A stretch of DNA of 41,889 nucleotides. It comes from Lachnospiraceae bacterium (GTDB lineage Bacteria; Bacillota; Clostridia; Lachnospirales; Lachnospiraceae). Both the position numbers and the translations under genes were made by a program. Shown here one piece after another: positions 8,964 through 17,774 of this stretch (position 1 is the stretch's first letter; every line of letters begins with the position of its first letter). The DNA lies in assembly GCA_024688505.1 (NCBI GenBank), contig JAILDZ010000090.1, positions 1-41,889 on the forward strand, read 5' to 3'. The notes beneath the pieces are model-generated. The model did not search any database, was not told the DNA's origin, and was given only the letters and a program-made list of their open reading frames with translations.

Positions 8964-9764
8964 TTGGATAAGATAATACTTTGCAGCAGCACAGCCTATG
9001 CGCTCTCTGATGTGGATGAGATCCTTCGAAACGTAAAAGCATTTGAGCTTATCACGTGTGAAAATGGAATAGAGGCGGGAGTGGCTCTGTACGAAAAAGA
9101 AAAAGCGGATCTTCTGATCGTCAATCTGGAGGATCTTCATGATAATGCAAATGTGGACATTATGAAGCTTCAGACAGAAAAGGGCGGGAAGATACTGGCT
9201 TTCGGAACCACCCTTAAATATACGGAATTTCTGGCCAAATACCTGGGGGACCCCATAGGACAGCTGGAAAAACCGGCAGAAGCCATGGATGTGTTAAAGA
9301 CTGTGACAAGGGCGCTGGATATGGCTCCTGAAGTGCAAAAAGCCATTTTAAACAGCTATTCTTCGGCTTATTATGATAACAGGCCGAAGGTCATGATAGT
9401 GGATGATAATGCGGTATTGCTACGAAGCCTGCGGGCTGTGCTGAAGGAAGAATACAGAGTTTCTGTATCAAGCTCCGGAAAGGCAGCGCTAAAAGCACTG
9501 AAGAAAAATAAGCCGGATCTTATGCTGCTTGATTACGAGATGCCTGAAATGGACGGAAGAGAGGTACTGGAAAACATCCGAAATAATCCGGAGACAAAAG
9601 ACATGAAGGTCCTTTTTCTCACCAGTGTGAATGATAAGGACATGATCAGGGCTGCCATGAAATTAAAACCCGAGGGCTACCTATTAAAGCCCATGGAAAA
9701 CGAGCTTCTCATGAAAGCCATAAATGCAGCATTACAGGATAAATCTGCCAATGCGTTAGTATGA
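8964..9764 (+). CDS. Tandem receiver protein: pseudoreceiver plus active-looking CheY-like domain
   Basis: A 266-residue protein starting with TTG at 8964, supported by GGAG at 8953-8956. Residues 1-115 look like a degenerate receiver: the acidic pair is missing ('IILCSST') and the phosphoacceptor strand reads 'LLIVNLEDL' with Asn for Asp, although the Lys in 'QLEKPA' remains. Residues 140-262 are a canonical receiver: 'VMIVDDNAVLL' (acidic pair), 'LMLLDYEMPEMDG' (phosphoacceptor Asp), 'FLTSVND' and 'GYLLKPM'. There is no output domain. It lies just before an EAL protein and a 7TM sensor, so it probably relays phosphorylation by protein contact within a c-di-GMP pathway. Confidence 0.8.
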   Translation: MDKIILCSSTAYALSDVDEILRNVKAFELITCENGIEAGVALYEKEKADLLIVNLEDLHDNANVDIMKLQTEKGGKILAFGTTLKYTEFLAKYLGDPIGQLEKPAEAMDVLKTVTRALDMAPEVQKAILNSYSSAYYDNRPKVMIVDDNAVLLRSLRAVLKEEYRVSVSSSGKAALKALKKNKPDLMLLDYEMPEMDGREVLENIRNNPETKDMKVLFLTSVNDKDMIRAAMKLKPEGYLLKPMENELLMKAINAALQDKSANALV

Positions 9765-9804
9765 TGGCCTGCCGGAAACATATATTTATCAGGAGAGACG
9801 GGGA

Positions 9805-11727
9805 ATGATCTATAATATTGATTTTAACCTTTCGGCAATCGTAATACTCTTATTCATTACTGCATATGTCATTGCAAAAAAAGGACTGACTAAAAGAGCA
9901 AACAGAATATATCTGGCTGTCATTATCTGCTGTCTTATGTGCACCTTTGCAGATATAATGTGTGCTTACATGAATTCTTTCCCGAATCCGGAAAAGCATC
10001 TTAGGCAGGATATATGGAACAATGCTTATATGCTCCTTCATAATGCTCTGCCGTTTCTCATTGGGGTATATCTCATCTATGAGCTTAGGATATTAAAACT
10101 CATGAGGAGAGACTCCATCATTATTCTTTCCATACCGCTTATAGCGGTGGAGATCCTGGTTCTGATTAACCCCGCGAACAGACTGGCTTTTTATTATGAT
10201 GATGCCGGTAGATATACCAGAGGTCCGCTCTTTAATGTGTTCTATCTGGTGGCGGTGTTATATATCTTTTTCGCGGTGGCAATGGCTGTGAAAAACAGAC
10301 ACAGTATGAGCCACGGTAAACAGATGATGCTGGTGTTCCTTATGCTTGCCAGCATTCTTCCCATCATGATCCAGGCAGTATACCCCTATGTACCCATAGA
10401 GAGTTTCTTCCAGTCCATGGGACTCCTTGGCCTGCTTTTCACACTTGATGATAAAGGCGACATAATAGATCATAATACCGGAATATATAACAGATATTCT
10501 TTCATAGAATATATGGGCAGCTTGCTGGAGGGCACAGATGCGCAGCTTATCACGGTGAAGCTTTCAGACATCAATTACTATAACTCCACTATAGGAGTTC
10601 AGTATGTAAATGACATTCTGAAGGAGATAGCGGCATGGCTTCAAAGGACAGGCGGAGACATGCAATGTTATTATTGCGGAAACGGCTGCTTTGTTCTTTG
10701 CGGGATGCATATGGCAGAAGAGCAGACGAACCTTCTGAAGGAAGAGATATTTGCCAGATTTGACGATCCCTGGGGAAAAAGAGATTTTCAGTCGGTGTTT
10801 CCTGTGCAGATATGCACTGTCAGGATCCCACGGGACGTGTCCACACTGGAGCAGATCCTTCTTCTTATCGACATGAAATTTAAGGGGAATGATTCAAACG
10901 AGCTTAACGCACTTACAGCTATAAGCAGCTACCAGCACAGGATAAAGACTGAAAGTGCGGTAAAGAAGGCGCTTCGGAACGGATCTTTTAAGGTGTATTA
11001 TCAGCCTATCTGGGATAAGAAGACGGGAACCATCCTTTCTGCCGAGGCGCTGCTTCGTCTTTTTGATGATGAGCTGGGATTCATTCCGCCGGATGAATTT
11101 ATTCCTGTAGCAGAGAAGAACGGAACTATTCTCGATATTGGTGCCTTTGTGTTTGACGAGGTCTGCAGATTCTATCAGGAAAGGCAGCTGTACCGGATCG
11201 GCATTCAATACGTGGATATCAATCTATCTGTGGTGCAGTGCATGAACAGGCGTCTGGTAAACGAATTTGAAAGGACTATGGCCAAGTATCAGATATCACC
11301 TGAAAGGATCAATCTGGAGATCACAGAGTCCGCAACAGCAGACAGCCCGGGAGCCCTGGCAGGCACCGTTAAGAGCCTTTTTAATAAAGGATTTGATATT
11401 TCCCTTGATGATTTCGGTACGGGATATTCTAATTTCTCATATATGGTGGAGATGCCGTTTACGGGGGTCAAGCTGGACAGGTCTATCCTGTGGAGTGCCA
11501 TACATCCCAAGAACGGTGAAGGAGACGAGAACGCTATGCTGTATCTGGAAAACACCATTCGCATGCTTCATGAGATGCACTATAAGATCACGGTGGAGGG
11601 CGTGGAGACAGTGGAGCAGAAGGTCCTTCTGGAAAAACTGGGATGCGACCAGCTCCAGGGATTCTATTTCTCGAAGCCGGTACCCGCTGATACATTTATA
11701 GATTTTGTAAAGGTGGTGAATGCATAA
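9805..11727 (+). CDS. 7TM sensor - degenerate GGDEF - EAL protein, likely c-di-GMP phosphodiesterase
   Basis: A 640-residue protein. Residues 1-215 form about seven membrane helices of the 7TM type found in bacterial signal transducers. A diguanylate-cyclase-like domain follows ('TGIYNRYSF') but its active site reads 'YCGNGCF' where GGDEF is expected, so it should be inactive and perhaps regulatory. The C-terminal EAL domain keeps the expected residues: 'EALLRLF' (about 414), 'DINLS', 'LEITES', 'LDDFGTGYS', 'VKLDRS', 'VEGVE' and 'QGFYFSKP'. It should hydrolyse cyclic di-GMP. The stop overlaps the next start (TAATG), coupling it to the 7TM partner. Confidence 0.87.
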   Translation: MIYNIDFNLSAIVILLFITAYVIAKKGLTKRANRIYLAVIICCLMCTFADIMCAYMNSFPNPEKHLRQDIWNNAYMLLHNALPFLIGVYLIYELRILKLMRRDSIIILSIPLIAVEILVLINPANRLAFYYDDAGRYTRGPLFNVFYLVAVLYIFFAVAMAVKNRHSMSHGKQMMLVFLMLASILPIMIQAVYPYVPIESFFQSMGLLGLLFTLDDKGDIIDHNTGIYNRYSFIEYMGSLLEGTDAQLITVKLSDINYYNSTIGVQYVNDILKEIAAWLQRTGGDMQCYYCGNGCFVLCGMHMAEEQTNLLKEEIFARFDDPWGKRDFQSVFPVQICTVRIPRDVSTLEQILLLIDMKFKGNDSNELNALTAISSYQHRIKTESAVKKALRNGSFKVYYQPIWDKKTGTILSAEALLRLFDDELGFIPPDEFIPVAEKNGTILDIGAFVFDEVCRFYQERQLYRIGIQYVDINLSVVQCMNRRLVNEFERTMAKYQISPERINLEITESATADSPGALAGTVKSLFNKGFDISLDDFGTGYSNFSYMVEMPFTGVKLDRSILWSAIHPKNGEGDENAMLYLENTIRMLHEMHYKITVEGVETVEQKVLLEKLGCDQLQGFYFSKPVPADTFIDFVKVVNA

Positions 11728-12815
11728 TGGTATTAATATATTATCTTTCCATGTTTATTATTGTTACCATATGCTCTGCCATATATTTTTGGAGATGGCA
11801 TAAAAACTGTGACATCAGTTTTACGCTGATATATGTGCTTATGCCCCTTGCTACCATAGGATATGTGATGGTGGCGGTATCTCCGGATGTGGGTGCAGCC
11901 ATGTCGGGTACGAAATTCGTCTACCTGGGCGGCGTATATATGGAACTTGTCATCACTATCAGCATCTTTTCTCTGGGAAAGATAAAACTCCCCAGGTGGG
12001 CTATCTTTATTGCTTTGCTGGCCAGTTCCTTTATCTATGCAGGAGCCCTTTCTACCGGATTTGACCAGGTATTTTATAAGAAAGTGACCATTATAAAGCA
12101 GTATGGGATTTCCGTACTGGATAAAGAATACGGACCTGTACATGCCTTCTTCTATCCCCTGGTGATCCTGTATGTGGTGATAGGTCTTGGTGCTTTGATA
12201 TATGCCTTTAAAAAGAAACCAGATGCATCCAGAACGAATCTCAGCCTTATGGTGGTGACCCAGGTGGTGACGGTGTTTGCATTCTTCGTGGGAAGGATGA
12301 TAACAGAGGCAGTGGAATGGGTTCCCGTAGCATATGCTGTGGATGCCATAGTGTATCTCATCATTATGGACAGGACCACACTGTATTCCATGGATGACAC
12401 CATTTTGGAGACTTTGCTGAACAGCGGAGATGTGGGCTATGTATCCTTTGATTTCAGACAGAATTTTCTGGGAGCCACAGATAAGGCCAAGTTCTATCTG
12501 CCTGCTCTTCAGCACACTTTTGCCGACAAGCCTATTGCTGATGAGGAGATCAGAAATATGGTGGATAAATGGATCCTGGATTTCCTGAGTGATGAGGTCT
12601 CCAGGGAACAGTATTATGAGAATAACGGCAGGATATATAAGATCGGCGTGAAGTATCTTTACGATGGGAAGAGGGTGCGAGGCTTCCAGATGAGGATTGA
12701 GGATGACACCGATCATCAGCAGTATCTGCATACGCTGGAAAGCTATAATAAGAATCTGAAAGAGGAACTCACTCTGAAGACAAAGCTTTTGGAAGAATGC
12801 CGAAATAAAGCATAA
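11727..12815 (+). CDS. 7TM sensor protein lacking an output domain
   Basis: A 362-residue protein. The first 215 residues are membrane helices resembling the 7TM module of histidine kinases and GGDEF proteins. A PAS-like domain follows (about 225-335, 'SGDVGYVSFDFRQNFLGAT' to 'VRGFQMRIEDDT'), then a short coiled coil ('LESYNKNLKEELTLKTKL'). Such modules normally continue into a kinase or GGDEF domain; here the frame simply stops and I find no continuation in another frame before the next gene. It may work as a partner of the preceding EAL protein, to which it is coupled by TAATG. Confidence 0.7.
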   Translation: MVLIYYLSMFIIVTICSAIYFWRWHKNCDISFTLIYVLMPLATIGYVMVAVSPDVGAAMSGTKFVYLGGVYMELVITISIFSLGKIKLPRWAIFIALLASSFIYAGALSTGFDQVFYKKVTIIKQYGISVLDKEYGPVHAFFYPLVILYVVIGLGALIYAFKKKPDASRTNLSLMVVTQVVTVFAFFVGRMITEAVEWVPVAYAVDAIVYLIIMDRTTLYSMDDTILETLLNSGDVGYVSFDFRQNFLGATDKAKFYLPALQHTFADKPIADEEIRNMVDKWILDFLSDEVSREQYYENNGRIYKIGVKYLYDGKRVRGFQMRIEDDTDHQQYLHTLESYNKNLKEELTLKTKLLEECRNKA

Positions 12816-12841
12816 AGAAGATAAAGGAAGTGTATTTGGAA

Positions 12842-13804
12842 ATGAAAAAGAAAGTATTAAGTGTTTTCTTAGCGATGGGAATGGCGATATCTATGCTGAG
12901 TGGCTGCGGAGGAGCAGCCACGGATGATGCTTTGGATAAGGCTGAAGAGGAGACAGTAAGTGACGCATCTGAAGATGCAGTCACAGAGCCGCAGAAGTCT
13001 GAATCTACAGGAGATTCCAAAAGCGACAGCGATCTTTATGAACTGTTTAAGGGTGGTGAAGTGAAGGCCGTATATACGGGGGCAGCAGATAAGGCTGAGT
13101 ATGTGAGCCCGGGGAATGTGCTTTCGGTGGGAAGCGCCTATGACATAAATGAGATCATTGATCTGATCTCCTCCGGGGATGAATACATGGAAATGCATGT
13201 TTCTTCAGATCCCATGTACAGAATGATTGACTGCGGTTCCGACGGAGAGCCGGAGCTTCTTGTAAGTGTGGAATTCGAGGGACCGGAGATTTTCACTCTG
13301 TTTCTGGTGATAAAGGAGATAGACGGAGAACTAAATATCATATATGACGCAGACATGTGGTCCAGATCGGAAACCATCATTAACGATGACGGAACCATCG
13401 AGACCGGAGGTTCAGGCGGTGCAGCCATCCATTACTCCAGTGATGCCTTCATAGATAAAGACGGCAACTATAAATTCTATTACGGCGTGGAAACTGAATA
13501 CTGCCCGCTGGAGTTCTATGTGGATCGTAACGGATCTTTTGAACCCATATCCTTTGAGGGTACCGATACAGACCATCTGGTGGTATATACATATTCCACA
13601 GAAGCAGCGGGTGGGGATACCACCTATTATTACTCATACGGAGTGCTCGATGATAACTTTAATGAGATAACGACTGAGGCTGATTTCAGCGATGACAATG
13701 CCTATAAGCAGGTCTTTATGAATGCGGGGATAGATGTATATTCTAAGTCTGAGATAGATAGTATTCTTTCGAATAAAGCTACAGAGATAGGCTATCCTTT
13801 ATAA
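12842..13804 (+). CDS. Putative lipoprotein of unknown function
   Basis: A 320-residue protein with a lipoprotein signal peptide: basic start 'MKKK', hydrophobic core and lipobox 'LSGC' with the lipidated Cys at 22. An acidic, low-complexity linker leads to a soluble domain from about residue 60, rich in Asp/Gly/Tyr and beta strands ('DGNYKFYYGVE', 'DTTYYYSYG'). No catalytic motif is recognised. ATG 12842 was chosen because it opens the signal peptide; in-frame GTG 12830 and TTG 12836 lie just upstream and the TTG has better spacing from AAAGGAAG (12824-12830). Confidence 0.7.
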   Translation: MKKKVLSVFLAMGMAISMLSGCGGAATDDALDKAEEETVSDASEDAVTEPQKSESTGDSKSDSDLYELFKGGEVKAVYTGAADKAEYVSPGNVLSVGSAYDINEIIDLISSGDEYMEMHVSSDPMYRMIDCGSDGEPELLVSVEFEGPEIFTLFLVIKEIDGELNIIYDADMWSRSETIINDDGTIETGGSGGAAIHYSSDAFIDKDGNYKFYYGVETEYCPLEFYVDRNGSFEPISFEGTDTDHLVVYTYSTEAAGGDTTYYYSYGVLDDNFNEITTEADFSDDNAYKQVFMNAGIDVYSKSEIDSILSNKATEIGYPL

Positions 13805-13901
13805 CTGGATGGCACGTCCCACATGTGGCGAGTCTTCATGGAAGCCGCCGCAGTAGTGGCAGCTCTCTGTATAGGGCATATCCGGCAAAAGGGTATAAAA
13901 A

Positions 13902-13974
13902 AGCTCCGAATCCGGCTTGAACGGACGACCCCTTCATTACGAGTGAAGTGCTCTACCAACTGAGCTATCGGAGC
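13902..13974 (-). tRNA. tRNA-Thr (anticodon CGU)
   Basis: Read on the - strand this is a complete cloverleaf: acceptor GCTCCGA/TCGGAGC, D-arm GCTC...GAGC with AGTTGGTA, anticodon arm CTTCA-CTCGTAA-TGAAG, five-base variable loop, and T-arm GTCCG-TTCAAGC-CGGAT. The loop gives anticodon CGU, reading the threonine codon ACG. CCA is not encoded; the discriminator base is U and a run of T follows directly (13897-13902), which may end transcription. The gene lies between + strand genes and has its own promoter. Confidence 0.95.
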
Positions 13975-13986
13975 AATACAACGGTT

Positions 13987-14015
13987 ATTATATTAGAGCC
14001 CCCCTATTTTTTCAA
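13987..14015 (-). promoter_or_regulatory. Promoter of tRNA-Thr
   Basis: On the - strand, TTGAAA (14010-14015) and a perfect TATAAT (13987-13992) are 17 bp apart, placing the transcript start about 6 nt before the mature tRNA 5' end at 13974. A run of six G fills part of the spacer. Confidence 0.8.
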
Positions 14016-14054
14016 TGGTAATTTCACAAATTATAAATACATTTTCCGAAAGTA

Positions 14055-14063
14055 TGCTATAAT
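14055..14063 (+). promoter_or_regulatory. Extended -10 promoter for the 14096 operon
   Basis: TGCTATAAT is an extended -10 with a perfect TATAAT (14058-14063). No good -35 lies 17 bp upstream, which is tolerated with a TGn extension. The start would fall near 14070, giving a leader of about 25 nt before ATG 14096. It is oriented away from the tRNA promoter. Confidence 0.55.
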
Positions 14064-14095
14064 ACTTCATCGTATTAATTTAGCGAGGTAATGTC

Positions 14096-14509
14096 ATGAA
14101 CGATTCACAGGTTTCTAACAATAATTTCTATGAAAAGTATAAGCTGTTTATCCTTATAGCGCTGTATCTGGTGGCATCTGTGGCTGCAGCTATCATATGT
14201 GTAAAGCCCTTACGCTACGGCATCATCCCGGTACTGGTATTTATAGTGCTGGAAGCGCTGCTTTGCTTTTTCCTTGATAATACACCGGTATGGCTTCACG
14301 GGGCAGTGATCATAGTCCAGCTGGTATTTGGATATATCACAAAGAATATATATTTCACACTGGTTATGGCAGCAATATACATAGTGGCACTTGTGGTCAT
14401 GTATTTCTATCACAGGGCACCCGGTATGCTGCCTGTGAAGGCATTATTCGGAAAGAAGGAAGCCGCAGAACCGGCAGTAGAAGAATCCGAAGAGGCAGAT
14501 GACAAATAG
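14096..14509 (+). CDS. Small membrane protein of unknown function upstream of queH
   Basis: A 137-residue protein with four predicted membrane helices (about 17-36, 43-61, 65-83, 86-106) and a charged tail rich in Glu ('AVEESEEADDK'). No family is recognised. It is first in a run with queH, argH and asd, and its 3' end overlaps queH by 11 bp. The GCGAGG at about 14083-14088 supports ATG 14096. Confidence 0.65.
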   Translation: MNDSQVSNNNFYEKYKLFILIALYLVASVAAAIICVKPLRYGIIPVLVFIVLEALLCFFLDNTPVWLHGAVIIVQLVFGYITKNIYFTLVMAAIYIVALVVMYFYHRAPGMLPVKALFGKKEAAEPAVEESEEADDK

Positions 14510-15122
14510 GAATTACCAAAAGGAACTGGATGAGATCCTGAAAAGGCTGGAAGGAACTCCGAAACTTCTCATACACAGTTGCTGTGCACCATGCAGCAGT
14601 TATGTGCTGGAATATCTTTCAGAGTATTTTTCCATCACGGATCTTTTCTATAATCCGAATATAGATAAGAAAGCGGAGTACGATAAGAGGCTTCAGGAAC
14701 TGGAACGTCTCATATCGAATATGCCCTTTAAAAACCCGGTGACACTTATGCCGGGGCGGTATGAAACAATAGAGTTCTATGATGCCGTGAAGGGCTTCGA
14801 AAAAGAACCCGAAAGAGGAAAAAGGTGTGAGATATGCTTCAGACTCAGGCTGACCGAGGCTGCAAAAGCAGCAAGGGAGACGGGGGCGGATTATTTCACC
14901 ACTACACTTTCCATAAGCCCGCTTAAGGACGCAGAGCTTCTGAACACCATAGGTGAGGAACTTGCGGCAGAATACGGAGTGAAATATCTTCCGTCGGATT
15001 TTAAGAAAAGAAACGGATATAAAAGGTCTATAGAGCTTTCAAAAGAATATGACCTGTACAGACAGGATTATTGCGGATGCATCTTTTCATATAAGGAGAG
15101 GCATCCTGAGGGAGAGGAATAG
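14499..15122 (+). CDS. queH: Epoxyqueuosine reductase QueH
   Basis: A 207-residue enzyme for the last step of queuosine synthesis, reduction of epoxyqueuosine on tRNA; it is the non-homologous replacement of QueG. Diagnostic cysteine motifs are all present: 'HSCCAPCSS' (about 26-34), 'CEICFRLRL' (about 110) and 'QDYCGC' near the end, plus 'YNPNI' and 'DFKKRNGYKRS'. The cysteines bind a 4Fe-4S cluster and a second metal site. It overlaps the preceding gene by 11 bp and is followed 2 bp later by argH. Confidence 0.95.
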   Translation: MTNRNYQKELDEILKRLEGTPKLLIHSCCAPCSSYVLEYLSEYFSITDLFYNPNIDKKAEYDKRLQELERLISNMPFKNPVTLMPGRYETIEFYDAVKGFEKEPERGKRCEICFRLRLTEAAKAARETGADYFTTTLSISPLKDAELLNTIGEELAAEYGVKYLPSDFKKRNGYKRSIELSKEYDLYRQDYCGCIFSYKERHPEGEE

Positions 15123-15124
15123 AG

Positions 15125-16543
15125 ATGGCACAGCTTTGGGGAGGCAGATTTACAAAAGATACAGATGATATGGTATATGCATTTAATGCATCCATAGAAT
15201 TCGATAAGAGACTTTTTCACGCAGATGTGGAGGGCTCAAAGGCCCATGTGAAGATGCTTTCTTCTGCAGGCATCATTTCGGAAAAAGAACGGGATGATAT
15301 ATTAAAGGGGCTTGATTCTATACTGGAGGATGTGGATAGCGGAAAGCTCATTATCACATCCGAGTATGAAGACATCCATTCCTTCGTGGAGGCTGTCCTC
15401 ACGGAAAGAGTGGGAGATGCCGGTAAGAAGCTCCATACGGGAAGATCCAGAAATGATCAGGTGGCGCTTGATATGAGGCTCTATACCAGAAGCCGCATGG
15501 AAAGCATAGACGAGGCTTTATATGATCTGCTTTCCGAGATCCTTAAGGTGATGAAGGAAAACAAAGAGACATATATGCCGGGCTTTACCCATTTGCAAAA
15601 AGCGCAGCCCGTAACCCTGGCACATCATTTCGGAGCATATTTCGAGATGTTTAAAAGAGACAGGGCCAGGCTTAACGACATGTATTACCGCATGAATTAC
15701 TGTCCTCTGGGGGCCGGTGCTCTGGCAGGTACCACATATCCCCTTGACAGGGAGATGACGGCAGAACTTTTAGGTTTTTTTGGTCCTACATTTAACAGCA
15801 TGGACAGTGTATCAGACAGGGATTACCTCATAGAGTTTTTAAGCGCTCTATCCATGATCATGATGCATCTTTCCAGGTTCTCCGAGGAGATCATCATATG
15901 GAACAGTAACGAATACGGCTTTGTGGAAATAGACGATACCTACAGCACAGGTTCATCCATCATGCCGCAGAAGAAGAATCCCGACATAGCCGAGCTGGTC
16001 CGTGGAAAGACCGGCAGGGTATACGGCGCGTTGACTTCCATGCTCACCACCATGAAAGGCCTTCCGCTGGCATACAATAAGGACATGCAGGAGGACAAGG
16101 AATTCTCTTTTGATGCCATGGATACGGTGGAAAACTGCCTGATACTTTTTACCGGCATGATCCGCACCATGAAATTCAGAAAAGAGAGAATGGAGCGAAG
16201 CGCTAAGCAGGGCTTTACAAATGCTACTGATGCAGCAGACTACCTGGTGAAAAAAGGAATGCCTTTCAGAGATGCCCATAGCGTTATCGGCAGAATAGTG
16301 TTATATTGCATAGATAAAAACATTGCCATTGACGATATGGAGCTTTCGAAATTAAAGGAATTCTCCGATATGTTTGAAAATGACATATATGAAGCAGTTT
16401 CCATGGAGACTTGTGTGAATAAGAGAAACACTAAGGGCGCTCCGGGACTTAATGCAATGGAAAAGGAAATAGAGGAATCCGAAGAATTCCTCAGTATATA
16501 TAATAAAAAGCATCTTTCCGATGCGAGAAAAAAAGAAGGCTAA
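15125..16543 (+). CDS. argH: Argininosuccinate lyase
   Basis: A 472-residue member of the fumarase/aspartase superfamily that splits argininosuccinate into arginine and fumarate. The superfamily signature 'GSSIMPQKKNPD' (about 278-289) contains the mobile catalytic loop; 'HTGRSRNDQ' (about 103) and 'TYPLDR' are also typical. Length is normal. It starts 2 bp after queH. argG is not in the window, so this is a detached last step of arginine synthesis. Confidence 0.97.
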   Translation: MAQLWGGRFTKDTDDMVYAFNASIEFDKRLFHADVEGSKAHVKMLSSAGIISEKERDDILKGLDSILEDVDSGKLIITSEYEDIHSFVEAVLTERVGDAGKKLHTGRSRNDQVALDMRLYTRSRMESIDEALYDLLSEILKVMKENKETYMPGFTHLQKAQPVTLAHHFGAYFEMFKRDRARLNDMYYRMNYCPLGAGALAGTTYPLDREMTAELLGFFGPTFNSMDSVSDRDYLIEFLSALSMIMMHLSRFSEEIIIWNSNEYGFVEIDDTYSTGSSIMPQKKNPDIAELVRGKTGRVYGALTSMLTTMKGLPLAYNKDMQEDKEFSFDAMDTVENCLILFTGMIRTMKFRKERMERSAKQGFTNATDAADYLVKKGMPFRDAHSVIGRIVLYCIDKNIAIDDMELSKLKEFSDMFENDIYEAVSMETCVNKRNTKGAPGLNAMEKEIEESEEFLSIYNKKHLSDARKKEG

Positions 16544-16562
16544 CAAGAAAGGAACGTAGATC

Positions 16563-17648
16563 ATGAGTGAGAAGCTGAAAGTAGGAATCCTAGGTGCTAC
16601 CGGTATGGTGGGTCAGAGATTTATTGACCTCCTGGATAATCATCCCTGGTTTGAAGTCACAGCTGTGGCTGCAAGCCCAAGATCCGCCGGACACACATAT
16701 GCCGAGGCTGTGGAAGGCCGCTGGAAGATGGAAAAAGACATTCCGGAGAATGTTAAGAACCTTACCATCCTTAATGTGAATGAAGTAGACAAAGTGGCTG
16801 CAGACGTGGATTTCGTGTTCTCAGCAGTGGACATGAGCAAGGATGAGATAAAGAAGATCGAAGAGGAGTATGCAAAGACAGAGACTCCCGTAGTATCAAA
16901 TAACAGTGCTCATCGCTGGACACCGGATGTGCCCATGATAGTTCCGGAGATAAACCCAGAGCATGCGGAAGTGATCCATGACCAGAGAAAGCGCCTTGGC
17001 ACCAAAAAGGGATTTGTGGCAGTTAAGCCGAACTGCTCCATCCAGTCATATGCACCGGCCCTCACAGCATGGATGCCTTATGAGCCCTATGAGGCAGTGG
17101 TGACCACATATCAGGCCATTTCCGGAGCCGGAAAGACCTTTAAGGACTGGCCGGAGATGGAAGGGAACATCATTCCTTTTATAAGCGGCGAAGAAGAGAA
17201 GAGCGAAAGAGAGCCCTTAAGGATCTGGGGACATGTGGAGAACGGCCAGATCGTACCGGCTACAGGTGTCACCATCACCAGCCAGTGCATCAGAGTGCCC
17301 ATTCTTTACGGTCATACAGCCGCTGCGTTTGTGAAGTTTAAGAAGAACCCCACCAAGGAGCAGCTTATAGAGGCATTAAGAAGCTTTGAGGGCGAACCCC
17401 AGAAGCTGAACCTGCCTTCCGCTCCGAAGCAGTTCATCCAGTATCTGGAAGAGGATAACAGACCGCAGGTGGCTTTGGATGTGAACTATGAGAGAGGCTT
17501 TGGTGTATCTATAGGAAGACTTCGCGAAGATACAGTATATGACTGGAAATTCGTGGGACTTTCTCATAACACCATAAGAGGTGCTGCAGGTGGCGGCGTC
17601 CTCTGCGCAGAGCTTCTGACAGCTAAGAAGTTCATCGAAAAGAAGTAG
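16563..17648 (+). CDS. asd: Aspartate-semialdehyde dehydrogenase
   Basis: A 361-residue NADP-dependent enzyme making aspartate semialdehyde from aspartyl phosphate, the branch point to lysine, threonine and methionine. The Rossmann start 'GILGATGMVGQRFI' and the catalytic cysteine in 'KPNCSIQ' (about 160) are clear. The spelling NCSIQ rather than NCTT, together with the length, marks the fungal/archaeal-type subfamily. It follows argH by 19 bp with an AAAGGAACG site. thrC, on the same pathway, is at 27884. Confidence 0.95.
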   Translation: MSEKLKVGILGATGMVGQRFIDLLDNHPWFEVTAVAASPRSAGHTYAEAVEGRWKMEKDIPENVKNLTILNVNEVDKVAADVDFVFSAVDMSKDEIKKIEEEYAKTETPVVSNNSAHRWTPDVPMIVPEINPEHAEVIHDQRKRLGTKKGFVAVKPNCSIQSYAPALTAWMPYEPYEAVVTTYQAISGAGKTFKDWPEMEGNIIPFISGEEEKSEREPLRIWGHVENGQIVPATGVTITSQCIRVPILYGHTAAAFVKFKKNPTKEQLIEALRSFEGEPQKLNLPSAPKQFIQYLEEDNRPQVALDVNYERGFGVSIGRLREDTVYDWKFVGLSHNTIRGAAGGGVLCAELLTAKKFIEKK

Positions 17649-17665
17649 AAGAAATAAAATTTTAA

Positions 17666-17694
17666 TTGAATTTTTGCGTTGGTTTTTATATAAT
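17666..17694 (+). promoter_or_regulatory. Promoter for the 17775 gene, overlapping a terminator-like hairpin
   Basis: TTGAAT (17666-17671) and a perfect TATAAT (17689-17694) are separated by exactly 17 bp. The predicted start, near 17701, falls inside the hairpin at 17690-17728, so the same bases serve as promoter and as the 5' arm of the upstream gene's terminator. Confidence 0.65.
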
Positions 17695-17732
17695 AGTCTT
17701 ACTCACGTTCAGTGGGTAGGACTATTATTTTT
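17690..17732 (+). terminator. Rho-independent terminator after asd
   Basis: AATAGTC (17692-17698) pairs with GACTATT (17720-17726), and the inner segments TTACTCAC and GTGGGTAG continue the stem with G-U wobbles around a GTTCA loop. A T-rich tract (ATTATTTTT) follows. It would end the queH-argH-asd transcript. The GTG at 17712, an apparent start for the next gene, lies inside this hairpin and was rejected. Confidence 0.7.
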
Positions 17733-17774
17733 AGCGCATTTACGGACAATTTTGACCGTGCAGATGAGGTTTTT

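Noticed and set aside
9805-11727. Active diguanylate cyclase
   Set aside because: The GGDEF position reads GNGCF and lacks the acidic catalytic residues.
13799-13879. 26-residue reading frame on the - strand after the tRNA with 'CHYCGG' and two His, like a zinc knuckle
   Set aside because: No ribosome site, and a T-run directly after the tRNA would stop transcription before it. Could be a relic or chance; not listed as a gene.
17712-17774. GTG start giving 21 extra residues on the DUF234-like protein
   Set aside because: The codon lies inside the terminator hairpin, has no ribosome site and the extension is not family-like; ATG 17775 has GAGG at the right distance.
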